From: Lacticaseibacillus pabuli
GTDB taxonomy: Bacteria; Bacillota; Bacilli; Lactobacillales; Lactobacillaceae
Length of the DNA stretch: 64,000 nt
Direction of reading: 5' to 3'
NCBI RefSeq assembly: GCF_028736235.1
Contig: NZ_CP117884.1
Location: 1,922,001 to 1,986,000, forward strand
The notes under the pieces are model-generated. The model searched no databases, was not told the DNA's origin, and saw only the letters and a list, made by a program, of their open reading frames with translations. Below are positions 1 through 8,206 of this stretch, piece by piece. The position numbers and the translations under genes were made by a program. Each line of letters begins with the position of its first letter. The first letter of the stretch is position 1.

Positions 1-219
1 AACGGCAAGCCAACCAAGTGGAAGGTTGAAAACTCTTGGGGCGACAAGGTCGGCGACAAGGGTTACTTCGTTGCTTCCGATGCCTGGTTTGACGAATACG
101 TCTACCAGATCGTGGTCAACAAGAAGTTCTTGGCACAGGCTGATCAGGACACCATCAAGGCTGAATACGACAAGCCAACCTTGCTTGCACCATGGGATCC
201 AATGGGTGCACTTGCATAA
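1..219 (+). CDS. pepC: Aminopeptidase C, C-terminal part (partial at window start)
   Basis: The frame is open from base 1 to a TAA at 217-219, giving 72 residues. It contains KVENSWGDKVGDKGYF, the Asn-containing active-site segment of C1-family bleomycin-hydrolase-type aminopeptidases (the Asn of ENSWG orients the catalytic His). The tail ends PWDPMGALA, as in lactic PepC. The enzyme is a cytosolic thiol aminopeptidase that releases N-terminal residues from peptides. The catalytic Cys and His lie upstream of the window. A terminator follows directly, so this is the last gene of its transcript. Confidence 0.92.
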   Translation, partial: NGKPTKWKVENSWGDKVGDKGYFVASDAWFDEYVYQIVVNKKFLAQADQDTIKAEYDKPTLLAPWDPMGALA

Positions 220-232
220 CAATGAATACTGG

Positions 233-258
233 AAAGTCACGCTACGGCGTGGCTTTTT
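233..258 (+). terminator. Intrinsic terminator after pepC
   Basis: AAAGTCACGC (233-242) pairs with GCGTGGCTTT (247-256), with one G-U pair, and the stem runs into a T-rich stretch. It separates pepC from the araT leader. Confidence 0.8.
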
Positions 259-335
259 ATTTGTGCATCGGAATATAATATTTATTTTAATGAATATTTA
301 CAACCGTTATTCACCTACTTTTGTGAATTTATCGG

Positions 336-364
336 TTGACAGTCTCTCACTTGAGCATTATGGT
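336..364 (+). promoter_or_regulatory. Promoter of the araT leader transcript
   Basis: A consensus -35 TTGACA (336-341) and TATGGT (359-364) are separated by 17 bp. Transcription should begin near 371, giving a leader of about 240 nt before araT. That is long enough to hold the leader peptide, a hairpin and an attenuator. Confidence 0.8.
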
Positions 365-395
365 AATAGTATCAAATATTCAGGGAGTTCTAATT

Positions 396-449
396 ATGAC
401 AACAAGCACGCACCTTAGTTGCAAATTTTTTAGCTGGTATTTCGGGTAG
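396..449 (+). CDS. Aromatic-rich leader peptide of the araT operon
   Basis: ATG (396-398) lies 8 nt after the Shine-Dalgarno AGGGAG (382-387). It opens a 17-codon frame, MTTSTHLSCKFFSWYFG, ending in TAG at 447-449. Codons 11-16 read Phe-Phe-Ser-Trp-Tyr-Phe, so five of six are aromatic. The next well-initiated gene is an aromatic aminotransferase, and an intrinsic terminator lies in between. This is the layout of a ribosome-mediated attenuator, in which stalling at scarce aromatic aminoacyl-tRNA alters downstream RNA folding. The peptide itself probably has no other function. Translation has not been shown; the call rests on the SD, the residue bias and the context. Confidence 0.75.
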   Translation: MTTSTHLSCKFFSWYFG

Positions 450-486
450 TCATCCGGGAGCCAGTTCTTTGCGGCGCGCGGATGAC
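449..486 (+). promoter_or_regulatory. Leader hairpin overlapping the leader-peptide stop codon
   Basis: GTCATCCG (449-456) is perfectly complementary to CGGATGAC (479-486). The 5' arm begins at the last base of the leader-peptide stop codon, so a ribosome at the aromatic codons or at the stop would mask it. GTCATC can also pair with GATGAC at 560-565, inside the terminator loop. This would be the 1:2-type stem of an attenuator. Confidence 0.6.
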
Positions 487-542
487 GGACAGGCATTCGC
501 GCTGGTGTGAGATTGGTCACGTAATTAGGCTCAATCGTAAAC

Positions 543-587
543 AAACCACCGTGTGCCTCGATGACGAAGCGGACGGTGGTTTTTGTT
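543..587 (+). terminator. Attenuator terminator upstream of araT
   Basis: AAACCACCG (543-551) pairs with CGGTGGTTT (574-582), followed by a T tract, ending about 23 nt before the araT start. A possible competing fold pairs AGGCA (491-495) with TGCCT (554-558), nested around GGTG (504-507) with CACC (547-550). That fold would sequester the 5' arm of the terminator. The antiterminator is inferred from base complementarity only. Confidence 0.72.
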
Positions 588-609
588 GCTCCCCCGAAAG
601 GAAATTATT

Positions 610-1812
610 ATGCCAAATACAAAACAATCATTGCTCAAAGATTTGGATCACTTGTACGACGGACTGGGGGCCAACCCCATCCGAGTGTTTGATGCAGAAG
701 CCAACAAGATTGACGGCGTGGTGAAACTGACGCTCGGGGAACCTGACTTCAACGTTCCTGAACATATCAAGCAGGCTGCTATCGACTCCATCAACAACAA
801 CGAATCGCACTATGGCCCGTCAAACGGTTGGCCCAAGTTGCGCCAGGCTGCGACCCACTTTCTCAAGGATCGTTACGCACTGGACTACGACCCGGACAGC
901 GAACTGGTCGTCACAGTTGGCGCTACCGAGGGCCTGCACGCTTGCCTAGACACGCTGCTGAATCCTGGCGACAAGGTGTTAATGCCAAGTCCGACCTTCT
1001 CACTCTACGATCAGCTCATCCGGATTAACGGTGCCGAGCCCGTGTACATCAACACGGCGGCAACAGACTTTGTCCTGACGCCTGAGCAACTGGAAGCTGC
1101 ACTAGCTCAGGAAGGTCCCCGCGTTAAAGCCATCCTGTTAAACTTCCCATCCAACCCCACTGGTGTAACCTACAGCAAAGCCCAGGTTGAAGCCATCGCG
1201 AAGGTCGTTGCGAAAACTGACATTGCCGTCATCTCGGATGAAATTTACTCCGAACTCACTTACGGCAGCACCCATTACTCATTTGCCAAGGCATTGCCGG
1301 AGCAAACCTTGCTCATTAACGGGGTGTCCAAGTCGCACGCCATGACGGGTTGGCGCATTGGGATTATCGCGGGTCCAGCTGAGCTCATGAAGCGGGTCAT
1401 GCTGGCCCACGCCTTTGATGTCACCGTCGCTTCCAACCCAGCAATGGCCGGAGCCACTGAGGCCTTTGCCACCGAAGCCGGCCGTCAGGACTCCCTCGCG
1501 ATGAAGGCTGAATACATCAAGCGGCGTGATTACGTTGTCGCCGAGATGCGTGACATGGGCTTCACCATTCCGGAACCCACCGGCGCCTTCTACGTCTTCG
1601 CCAAAATTCCCGCCGGCTGCATTCAGGACGACCAGGAATTTTGCTACGACCTGTTGCGCAAGAACAAGTTGGCCGTTATCGCTGGCGGCGGTTTTGGTCC
1701 TGGCGGTGAGGCACACATTCGCGTCAGCTACGCCGCATCCATGGCAACCTTACAAGAGGCCATGAAACGGTTGCGCGCCTACGTTACTGCTAATCAAAGT
1801 ACGCATAAGTAA
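610..1812 (+). CDS. araT: Class I PLP aminotransferase, probably aromatic (AraT)
   Basis: A 400-residue fold-type I aminotransferase. It shows KLTLGEPDF near the N-terminus, NFPSNPTGVTYS around the conserved Asn-Pro, SDEIYSEL (Asp and Tyr at the cofactor) and SKSHAMTGWRIG with the PLP-binding Lys. It resembles lactococcal AraT and also PatA-type enzymes. Aromatic specificity is favoured by the aromatic leader peptide upstream and by the hydroxyacid dehydrogenase downstream. It would interconvert Phe, Tyr or Trp and their 2-oxo acids in the cytosol. The start at 610 follows AAAGGAA; an in-frame TTG at 583 lacks an SD and lies in the terminator. hicD follows after 30 nt. Confidence 0.85.
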   Translation: MPNTKQSLLKDLDHLYDGLGANPIRVFDAEANKIDGVVKLTLGEPDFNVPEHIKQAAIDSINNNESHYGPSNGWPKLRQAATHFLKDRYALDYDPDSELVVTVGATEGLHACLDTLLNPGDKVLMPSPTFSLYDQLIRINGAEPVYINTAATDFVLTPEQLEAALAQEGPRVKAILLNFPSNPTGVTYSKAQVEAIAKVVAKTDIAVISDEIYSELTYGSTHYSFAKALPEQTLLINGVSKSHAMTGWRIGIIAGPAELMKRVMLAHAFDVTVASNPAMAGATEAFATEAGRQDSLAMKAEYIKRRDYVVAEMRDMGFTIPEPTGAFYVFAKIPAGCIQDDQEFCYDLLRKNKLAVIAGGGFGPGGEAHIRVSYAASMATLQEAMKRLRAYVTANQSTHK

Positions 1813-1842
1813 ACTGGATTTAACCTTGGAGGAACAAAATTT

Positions 1843-2799
1843 ATGACTCGTAAAGTAGCTATTATCGGCGTTGGCCACGTTGGCGCAACCGTCGCACATA
1901 ATTTAATTCTAAATGGTCGCGTTGACGATCTCACCCTCATTGATATCAACGAGGACAAGGTCAAGGCCGATGAACTCGACTTCCGGGACGCCATGGCCAA
2001 TCTGGACTATCACACCAAACTGCACGTCAATGACTACAGCCAACTGAAGGATTGTGAAGTCATCATCTCCGCAATTGGCGACATCGAAATCCAGAAGATT
2101 AAACTCGACCGTTTCGCCGAAGTCGCCTTCACGTCAACGCAGGTCAAGATTGTCGCGCAACAGATTAAGGACTCCGGGTTCAACGGCGTGCTGATTGACA
2201 TCTCCAACCCCTGCGACATCCAAACTATGATTTACCAGAAGATTACGGGCCTACCCGCAACACAAGTCATCGGCACAGGCACCCTGCTCGACTCAGCGCG
2301 GATGCAACGCGCGGTCGGCGAAGCCCTCAACATCGATCCCCGCGGTGTTCACGGATACAACTTGGGCGAACACGGCAACTCACAATTCACCGCCTGGTCC
2401 ACCGTCAACGTGCTCGGTCAGCCCATCGAGGAACTGGCCGCTGACAACGACGACATCGATTTGGACGCCATCGACCACGAAGCACGCATCGGCGGTTACC
2501 ACGTGATGCTGGGTAAGCATTACACCAATTACGCCATTGCGGCCGCAACCACACGGCTCATCAATGCGGTGTTGAGCGATGCTAACTCACAGTTACCCGT
2601 TTCGAACTACCGGCCGGAATTTGATTGCTACCTCTCCTACCCAGCGATTGTCGGGCGCCGCGGTGTGGTGCAGCCAGTCGATTTACCGCTAACTGAGGAA
2701 GAACAGACTAAGTTGGCACAGTCTGCGGCCTTCATCAAAGGACGCTACGACGCCATCATGCGCGGCGATCTCGCGACTGCCAGCGCTTCGTCTAACTAA
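1843..2799 (+). CDS. hicD: L-2-hydroxyisocaproate dehydrogenase
   Basis: 318 residues of the L-lactate/malate dehydrogenase superfamily. It has a Rossmann start VAIIGVGHVGATVAH, ISNPCD in place of the usual SNPVD, the substrate Arg segment DSARMQR, and GEHGNSQF with the catalytic His. The overall sequence follows L-HicDH of Weissella confusa closely. It reduces branched-chain and aromatic 2-oxo acids to L-2-hydroxy acids with NADH. Behind araT it forms a transamination-reduction route to phenyllactate- or 2-hydroxyisocaproate-type products. The SD GGAGG precedes the ATG, and the next gene starts 3 nt after its stop. Confidence 0.9.
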   Translation: MTRKVAIIGVGHVGATVAHNLILNGRVDDLTLIDINEDKVKADELDFRDAMANLDYHTKLHVNDYSQLKDCEVIISAIGDIEIQKIKLDRFAEVAFTSTQVKIVAQQIKDSGFNGVLIDISNPCDIQTMIYQKITGLPATQVIGTGTLLDSARMQRAVGEALNIDPRGVHGYNLGEHGNSQFTAWSTVNVLGQPIEELAADNDDIDLDAIDHEARIGGYHVMLGKHYTNYAIAAATTRLINAVLSDANSQLPVSNYRPEFDCYLSYPAIVGRRGVVQPVDLPLTEEEQTKLAQSAAFIKGRYDAIMRGDLATASASSN

Positions 2800-2802
2800 T
2801 CC

Positions 2803-3261
2803 ATGGCCACTTACACGTTTCGTGAAGTCACCGACCCCGACAGGTCTGCTTACACGAATTTACTTTTAGCGGGCGATAGTGACCCCGCCGTCCTTGGCGA
2901 GTACCAAAATACCGGTGCCCTATTTGAGCTCGTGGATGATCAATGCACGGTTGCCGTTGCGCTGATGATTCCCGTTGATGCCAACACAATTGAACTCAAG
3001 AACATCGCCGTCATTTCCCGCTACCGCAGCCAAGGTGTTGGCCGTGAAATGATGACGCACCTGGTCCAACATTACACCGATCAATATCAGCGGATGATTG
3101 TTGGTACCGCCGATGCTAGTGTCAGCAACCACCTGTTTTACCTCAAGAATGGTTTCCGGTTTTACGGCGTGCGGCGTGATTTCTTTAACCACTACAACCC
3201 CCCGCTCATCGAAAACGGTGTCCGCCTGCGCGACATGGTCATGTTTGAACGCTTTCTATAG
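2803..3261 (+). CDS. GNAT family N-acetyltransferase
   Basis: 152 residues. The acetyl-CoA-binding motif A is seen as IELKNIAVISRYRSQGVGREMM (residues about 66-87, with Q-G-V-G-R), followed by ASVSNHLFYLKNGF, a typical motif B region. The substrate cannot be told. The ATG is only 3 nt after the hicD stop, so the gene is probably translationally coupled to hicD and may act on an intermediate or by-product of the same route. It is the last gene of the operon, before a long hairpin. Confidence 0.8.
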   Translation: MATYTFREVTDPDRSAYTNLLLAGDSDPAVLGEYQNTGALFELVDDQCTVAVALMIPVDANTIELKNIAVISRYRSQGVGREMMTHLVQHYTDQYQRMIVGTADASVSNHLFYLKNGFRFYGVRRDFFNHYNPPLIENGVRLRDMVMFERFL

Positions 3262-3309
3262 ACACAACGAAGGGCCCTCGCAACTCCTGCGAGGGCCCTT
3301 CGTCGTGTC
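3261..3309. terminator. Long perfect hairpin between convergent genes
   Basis: Bases 3261-3282 pair with 3288-3309 over 22 positions, with one G-U and a 5-nt loop. The core is GAAGGGCCCTCGCA. Neither side has a strong U tract. It begins at the last base of the GNAT stop and ends 6 nt from the kup stop, so it probably ends transcription from both sides or protects both 3' ends. Confidence 0.65.
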
Positions 3310-3314
3310 ATTCA

Positions 3315-5327
3315 TTAGATTCGCTTCAAATGTGTCACGTGTGTACGTCCCAGTACGAGCGGCACGCGTTCGGTGACAACGTCCGAATATTCAAGGCCAA
3401 ACCACCGGGCCGGGCTGACGGTCATCTTCTGGATGAAGAGACGTGCCCGAATCATGGTCTTAGCAAAACCGTTAATCCGCGTCCGCGGTGAAAGCTCCTC
3501 TTGAACCAGAACGAAGGAGAAGTCACCGACATCACGACCAGGCATGGTTGTGTAACGCTGCGGTTGTTCTTTCAGTTCGCCGGACTTCATGAGATCCGTG
3601 ACCACTTGCCGCAGGAACAGGTTAACTTGCTGATCCATCCGGAAGCCCAAATACAGCTGCACGTTCACCATGTAGTCCGTACCGAAAGTATCCGTATGGT
3701 ATTCCGCGGTGTATGGCTCATCGGTCACGTTGACCGTAACGAACCAGTATACATCCGCCCGCTTTGGTCGTTTATCCAGGATGGAGTAAACCAGATCCTT
3801 CTTCACGAACCCATCCGCGCCAGTTTCGGTCAGGTAAACCAGGTTGTCTGAGTAACGCGGATAGTTCGAATCATTGTGCAATTCGTTCAGTTGCTCTTTG
3901 TAAGCCAGTAAGGACACCATTTCGCGTGTGTACGAGTTGTCGTCGCGCAGAACACGGCCCATGTACCAAATCACCATGACAGCCAGGATAGCTGCCGCGA
4001 TCAGCGCGGTGACATACCCACCATGCATGAACTTAGCAACACTAGCGATGAAGAAGACGAGTTCAATCGAAGCAAAGAAGACGAGCACGAGGCCTGACAG
4101 AACACGCGGTACATTGCGGGTGCGCAGGTATTCGTACAGTAAAATCGTCGTCATCAGCATCGTCACCGTAATTGCCAAACCGTAAGCGGCTTCCATGTGA
4201 GCGGAAGTCTGGAAGTAGACAATGACGGCAATGCAGACGACCCACAACAAGTTGTTCACACCCGGAATGTAGAGTTGTCCCTTGAACCGCGTTGGGTAAA
4301 CGATGCGCATCCGCGGCAGGAACCGTAACTTGATGGCTTCAGAAACCAAGGTGTAGGAACCAGAAATCAACGCCTGACTGGCAATGATGGCCGCCAGCGT
4401 GGCGAGGGCAATCCCAAACAGGTGCACGGATTGGGGCATCATGTCAAAGAATGGGTTGGGGTCTGCCATGCCCTGCACGCTAGGTAGCATCCGGTGCTGA
4501 TCAATCCAGACCGCCTGGCCCAAGTAGTTCAGTAGTAGTGCCACGTTGACGAACGGCCAGCTGAAGTAGATGTTGGGCCGCCCCACGTGGCCCATGTCAG
4601 AGTACAAAGCCTCGGCACCAGTTGTTGCCAGGAAGATGGACCCCAGGATGAAGATGCCCATCTTGTTGGCTGGTGAAAACAGCATGTGCACCGCATAGTA
4701 TGGGTTGAGCGCAGCAAGCATTGACCAGTCCTTGGTCAGACTCATGAAGCCGAGAACGCCGAGGAATACAAACCACACCGTCATAATTGGGCCAAACGCC
4801 CGACCAATGATTTCCGTCCCAAAACGTTGAATGAAGAACAGCACCGAAATGATGACAATGGTGATGATGATGACTTCATCTTGCGTATGCAGCCAGACAC
4901 TTCCATTGATGGCAATACCCTTCAGCCCTTCGATAGCCGTCGTAACGGTCACGGCTGGCGTCAGCATCCCATCGGCAAGCAAGGTTGCCCCACCAATCAG
5001 TGCCGGCACCGCTAGCCACTTGGCACGGTGGCGCACCAAGGTATAAAGTGCAAAAATCCCGCCCTCACCGTGGTTATCGGCTCGTAGCGCGATGACCACG
5101 TACTTGAGTGTGGTAATAATCATTAAGGTCCAAAACACCAGTGAAACTGAGCCAACCAAAAAATCGTGGTCAATGTTCGCAAAGCCGCCGTTCCCAGCAA
5201 CAATGGATTTCATCACGTATAGTGGACTGGTCCCGATGTCCCCATACACGACCCCTAGCGTTATTAACAAACCAGCGAGTGTTAGCTTGTGGTGCATCTC
5301 GCTCTTCTGCGTTTTCAGCTGTGCCAT
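3315..5327 (-). CDS. kup: KUP family potassium uptake protein
   Basis: 670 residues. GVVYGDIGTSPLY near residue 25 is the KUP signature, followed by about 12 hydrophobic segments and a soluble C-terminal tail of roughly 200 residues. It is a membrane K+/H+ symporter. The start follows GGGAGGAAACGC. It is a single-gene unit, divergent from the thrE-like gene, and its 3' end meets the shared hairpin with the hicD operon. Length is normal for the family. Confidence 0.93.
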   Translation of the reverse strand: MAQLKTQKSEMHHKLTLAGLLITLGVVYGDIGTSPLYVMKSIVAGNGGFANIDHDFLVGSVSLVFWTLMIITTLKYVVIALRADNHGEGGIFALYTLVRHRAKWLAVPALIGGATLLADGMLTPAVTVTTAIEGLKGIAINGSVWLHTQDEVIIITIVIISVLFFIQRFGTEIIGRAFGPIMTVWFVFLGVLGFMSLTKDWSMLAALNPYYAVHMLFSPANKMGIFILGSIFLATTGAEALYSDMGHVGRPNIYFSWPFVNVALLLNYLGQAVWIDQHRMLPSVQGMADPNPFFDMMPQSVHLFGIALATLAAIIASQALISGSYTLVSEAIKLRFLPRMRIVYPTRFKGQLYIPGVNNLLWVVCIAVIVYFQTSAHMEAAYGLAITVTMLMTTILLYEYLRTRNVPRVLSGLVLVFFASIELVFFIASVAKFMHGGYVTALIAAAILAVMVIWYMGRVLRDDNSYTREMVSLLAYKEQLNELHNDSNYPRYSDNLVYLTETGADGFVKKDLVYSILDKRPKRADVYWFVTVNVTDEPYTAEYHTDTFGTDYMVNVQLYLGFRMDQQVNLFLRQVVTDLMKSGELKEQPQRYTTMPGRDVGDFSFVLVQEELSPRTRINGFAKTMIRARLFIQKMTVSPARWFGLEYSDVVTERVPLVLGRTHVTHLKRI

Positions 5328-5513
5328 GCGTTTCCTCCCGCAATCGTTCTTTCGTCAAGTTTAAGTTATTCGGGGGTGCGATGCAATCAAAAACGGGTGT
5401 GATGACAGTCCCCCTACTATTAAATGGTCGCTGTCACATGGTCACGAATGTCATCTCTAATAAGCAGAATGATTAGCCATCACGACGCGATGGGTAAATT
5501 TTCTGTAAACCCG

Positions 5514-5522
5514 TGGTATGAT
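5514..5522 (+). promoter_or_regulatory. Extended -10 promoter of the thrE-like gene
   Basis: TGGTATGAT is an extended -10 (TGN + TATGAT, 5517-5522) with a T-rich -35 region near 5496. It lies about 39 nt before the start codon. Confidence 0.5.
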
Positions 5523-5560
5523 AGATGACATAATCTCAAAAAATAGGTAGGCAATGAAAA

Positions 5561-6913
5561 ATGACAAACGCCGATGAGGCCGCTCAAACCAAGCGGATTC
5601 ACGTCTCCGCCAAACATCACATGACCATTCACTGGCACCGATTCGTTGAAAACGACTCGCTGCCGGTCCTACAAACGAGTCTCAAGGTTCGCTCCACCAT
5701 CGTCGGCCGGATCGGCATCATGATGTTGGAATGTGGCACCGGGGCTTGGCGTGTCCGCGAAGGCATGGACAAGGTCGCACGCGCCCTGGGCCTGACCTGT
5801 TCCACGGACGTTGGCCTCAACAGTATTAACTACACCTGCTTCAGCAAGGGGCACCATTATTCACAAACCCTTGCGTTGCCAAGTACAGGGGTCAACACGG
5901 ATAAGCTGCACGCCCTTGAAGACTACAGCGATCACTTTGCAACGGAGCACCTGAACTTGACCGCTCAGGAAATTCACAACGAGCTGGATCAAATCCGGGA
6001 CAAGCCTGCCAACTACAACGCGCTAGTCGCTGGCATTGCGTCCGCCTTCGCGTGTGGCGCCTTCGTTTTTCTGCTCGGCGGTAGCTGGGTTGAAATGATC
6101 TGTGCCTTCTTCGGTGCTGGTGTGGGTCACTACTCCCGTCGCATCATGGGAAAGTACAAGATTACGCTCTTTGCCAAGACTGCCTTGTCCGTTGCGCTGG
6201 CCTGCATTGTTTACCTGTTGGCCTTCCGCATCCTCGAACTCACCTTGCACGTGGCGTCGGCGCATGAGGCGGGCTACATTGGGGCGATGCTCTTCGTCAT
6301 TCCTGGGTTTCCGCTCATCACCAGCGGCCTGGATATTTTCAAATCCGACATGCGTTCCGGTCTCGAGCGTCTGACTTCCGCGGTAACAGTGATTGCCATT
6401 GCGACCATCGCCGGTTGGTTCGTCGCCATGGCGGTTCACTTGCGTCCCGAAAACTTCTTACCCCAAAACCTCAGTTTCTGGGCCGTCCTGGTGCTCCGAA
6501 TAATTGCAAGTTTCGTCGGGGTCTTCGGCTTCTCCATGATGTTCAACAGCCCACCAAAGATGGCGGCACTCGCCGGCACTGCAGGCGCGGTGGCAAACAC
6601 CTTGCGTTTAGAGCTCGCTGACTTCAAGACACCGGCCGCTCTAGCCGCCTTCGTGGGTGCACTGGTCGCTGGCCTGCTCGCCTCCTACTTCTTCGTTAAG
6701 TTCGGCCTGCCGCGGATTTCGCTAACGGTTCCGGCAATTGTCATCATGGTGCCCGGTCTTTATATGTACCGTGCCGTGTATAACCTGGGCATCAACAACT
6801 TCACCGTTGGCGGTTCCTGGTTGATCAAAGCCATCATGATGGTCGTCGCATTGCCTCTGGGTCTCGCCACGGCGCGAGTGCTCACGGATAAGCAATGGCG
6901 CAAAACAAATTAA
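5561..6913 (+). CDS. Threonine/serine exporter family membrane protein (fused ThrE)
   Basis: 450 residues with both halves of the ThrE family in one chain. An N-terminal soluble and membrane DUF1212-type part (GTGAWRVREGM near residues 60-70) is followed by the second membrane part (from about residue 290, including MFNSPPKMAALAGTAGAVANT). About ten membrane segments are visible. Many Firmicutes encode the halves as two proteins; here they are fused. Members export threonine and serine using the proton gradient; the substrate is inferred from the family. It is monocistronic, with a terminator right after the stop. Confidence 0.82.
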   Translation: MTNADEAAQTKRIHVSAKHHMTIHWHRFVENDSLPVLQTSLKVRSTIVGRIGIMMLECGTGAWRVREGMDKVARALGLTCSTDVGLNSINYTCFSKGHHYSQTLALPSTGVNTDKLHALEDYSDHFATEHLNLTAQEIHNELDQIRDKPANYNALVAGIASAFACGAFVFLLGGSWVEMICAFFGAGVGHYSRRIMGKYKITLFAKTALSVALACIVYLLAFRILELTLHVASAHEAGYIGAMLFVIPGFPLITSGLDIFKSDMRSGLERLTSAVTVIAIATIAGWFVAMAVHLRPENFLPQNLSFWAVLVLRIIASFVGVFGFSMMFNSPPKMAALAGTAGAVANTLRLELADFKTPAALAAFVGALVAGLLASYFFVKFGLPRISLTVPAIVIMVPGLYMYRAVYNLGINNFTVGGSWLIKAIMMVVALPLGLATARVLTDKQWRKTN

Positions 6914-6921
6914 TCGGACAC

Positions 6922-6960
6922 AAAAAACACGTCCTCACTTACGCGGTGAGGGCGTGTTTT
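6922..6960. terminator. Bidirectional terminator between thrE-like and mupG
   Basis: An AAAACACG...CCTCAC arm pairs with GTGAGG...CGTGTTTT around the loop TTACGCG. There is a T run on the + side and a complementary A run on the other, so it can serve both converging genes. Confidence 0.85.
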
Positions 6961-6971
6961 CACATCTAAGC

Positions 6972-8066
6972 TTAGTCGTACAATTTAAAACTCATCCATG
7001 GCTTGAGCAAATCAAGCAGAATCATGTCGCTGGCGGCGATGTGACCCACCACGTTGCGCCTGCCATCATTTGGAAACTGGGTCAAGGCAATCTGCATCTC
7101 ACCCTTATAGCGGGCGTAGCCATCGTTAACCACCAGTACATCCCCGCGCTGGAAGTCTGCCGTCTGGTTGCGACTCGGGATACTGGTCTTCGCGTAGGAA
7201 ATCCGTGTCATTGTCGACCGCAGCAGGTAGTCAGATGCATCGCCACGGTACAGCTGCTCGCCCTCATAGCCATCCAACACGATGCCGCGTTCAGCATCCG
7301 TGATATCCGGAATCAAATCGACCTTAATTTGCGGCTGACGTGCTTTGAAGCTATCCGCCGCAGCCTTGAGCTCCGCATCGCTGGCGTACGCGTTCCCAAT
7401 GATGACATCGTCGACCATCCCCGTCATCAGCAAGTGCTGCACCTGGCTGGCGATTGGCCGCTGACGATCGTCCTCGATGGTTGGCAACCCTTCACTAACG
7501 GGCCAAGGACCACTTGTGCCGACCTGTGAGGAAACAAACGCTGCCGTGTGCAGGTTGGCTTCACGGTAAGGACGTGAGTAATTGACGAAATTGGCTTCGC
7601 CTAAACCGGTATATTCTTGTGGGTAGAAGTTGTGGCAACCGAGTAAGTTCTCGCGCCGGGGGTGGAAGCTGAGAATGCTCTGCAGATAATTCGTACCAGC
7701 GGACATATTAATCTCAATCTTCAAATCATAAGGATTACGCGTCATCTTTGACTCTTCGCTGCCGGTAAAGCCCTCATCTAAGCGCAGGCCCCAAACGCCA
7801 AGTTCGTGGAAGAAGTGCAAATCGTTAATTGAAATGTCCAGCTCCTTAAAGAGCTCTGGGTTAATATCAACGATGACATGCATCCCCAACTGGTTTGCAT
7901 ATGCGACCGTGGTTTTAAACTTGTCCAGGCCCCCTGTATCCCCCGCAAGCTGCAAGAGGGACATAAAGACGCGTCCGTACCCAAGTGCGTGGGCCTTGTC
8001 CAAGTATTGCTTGTCGAGATCTAAATCTGATTTATCTGGGTAAACCGAAATGCCAAGTTCTGCCAT
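6972..8066 (-). CDS. mupG: MupG/DUF871 family TIM-barrel protein (6-phospho-N-acetylmuramidase type)
   Basis: 364 residues starting ELGISVYPDKSD after CGGAGGAAAATC. The N-terminal TIM barrel (LGVWGLRLDEGF, then NFYPQEYTGLG) and the C-terminal cyclophilin-like part with RGDVLVVNDGY are typical of the DUF871 family. Staphylococcal MupG of this family cleaves MurNAc-6P-GlcNAc in cell-wall recycling; that role is transferred by family. An in-frame ATG 69 nt upstream lies in the promoter and is rejected as the start. A cre-like site overlaps the promoter, consistent with a sugar-related function. There are no PTS or sugar genes next to it. Confidence 0.78.
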   Translation of the reverse strand: MAELGISVYPDKSDLDLDKQYLDKAHALGYGRVFMSLLQLAGDTGGLDKFKTTVAYANQLGMHVIVDINPELFKELDISINDLHFFHELGVWGLRLDEGFTGSEESKMTRNPYDLKIEINMSAGTNYLQSILSFHPRRENLLGCHNFYPQEYTGLGEANFVNYSRPYREANLHTAAFVSSQVGTSGPWPVSEGLPTIEDDRQRPIASQVQHLLMTGMVDDVIIGNAYASDAELKAAADSFKARQPQIKVDLIPDITDAERGIVLDGYEGEQLYRGDASDYLLRSTMTRISYAKTSIPSRNQTADFQRGDVLVVNDGYARYKGEMQIALTQFPNDGRRNVVGHIAASDMILLDLLKPWMSFKLYD

Positions 8067-8105
8067 GATTTTCCTCCGTATAAGTTGTATTTGGTCTATA
8101 CCTAT

Positions 8106-8135
8106 ATTGTATGCGCTTGCACCATAACACGTCAA
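8106..8135 (-). promoter_or_regulatory. mupG promoter with overlapping cre-like site
   Basis: On the minus strand, TTGACG (8130-8135) and TACAAT (8106-8111) are separated by 18 bp. TGCAAGCGCATACA (8108-8121) matches the cre consensus at 12 of 14 positions and lies across the spacer and -10, so CcpA binding would repress. Confidence 0.65.
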
Positions 8136-8170
8136 CCGGCAACGAAAGCGGCTTCATTTTGTTTGGCTGG

Positions 8171-8184
8171 TAATGTTCGTGTTT
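8171..8184 (+). promoter_or_regulatory. PurR box 1 upstream of the purine permease gene
   Basis: TAATGTTCGTGTTT is the reverse form of the PurBox (CGAAC core with AT flanks). It lies upstream of the -35 and is identical to the copy at 8265-8278. Confidence 0.65.
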
Positions 8185-8206
8185 TGCTGGATATTTAGAT
8201 TTCTTG

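Noticed and set aside
371..609. T-box or SAM/lysine riboswitch in the araT leader
   Set aside because: No AGGGTGGNACCGCG-type T-box sequence and no recognisable riboswitch core were found. The leader peptide, hairpin and terminator explain the region better.
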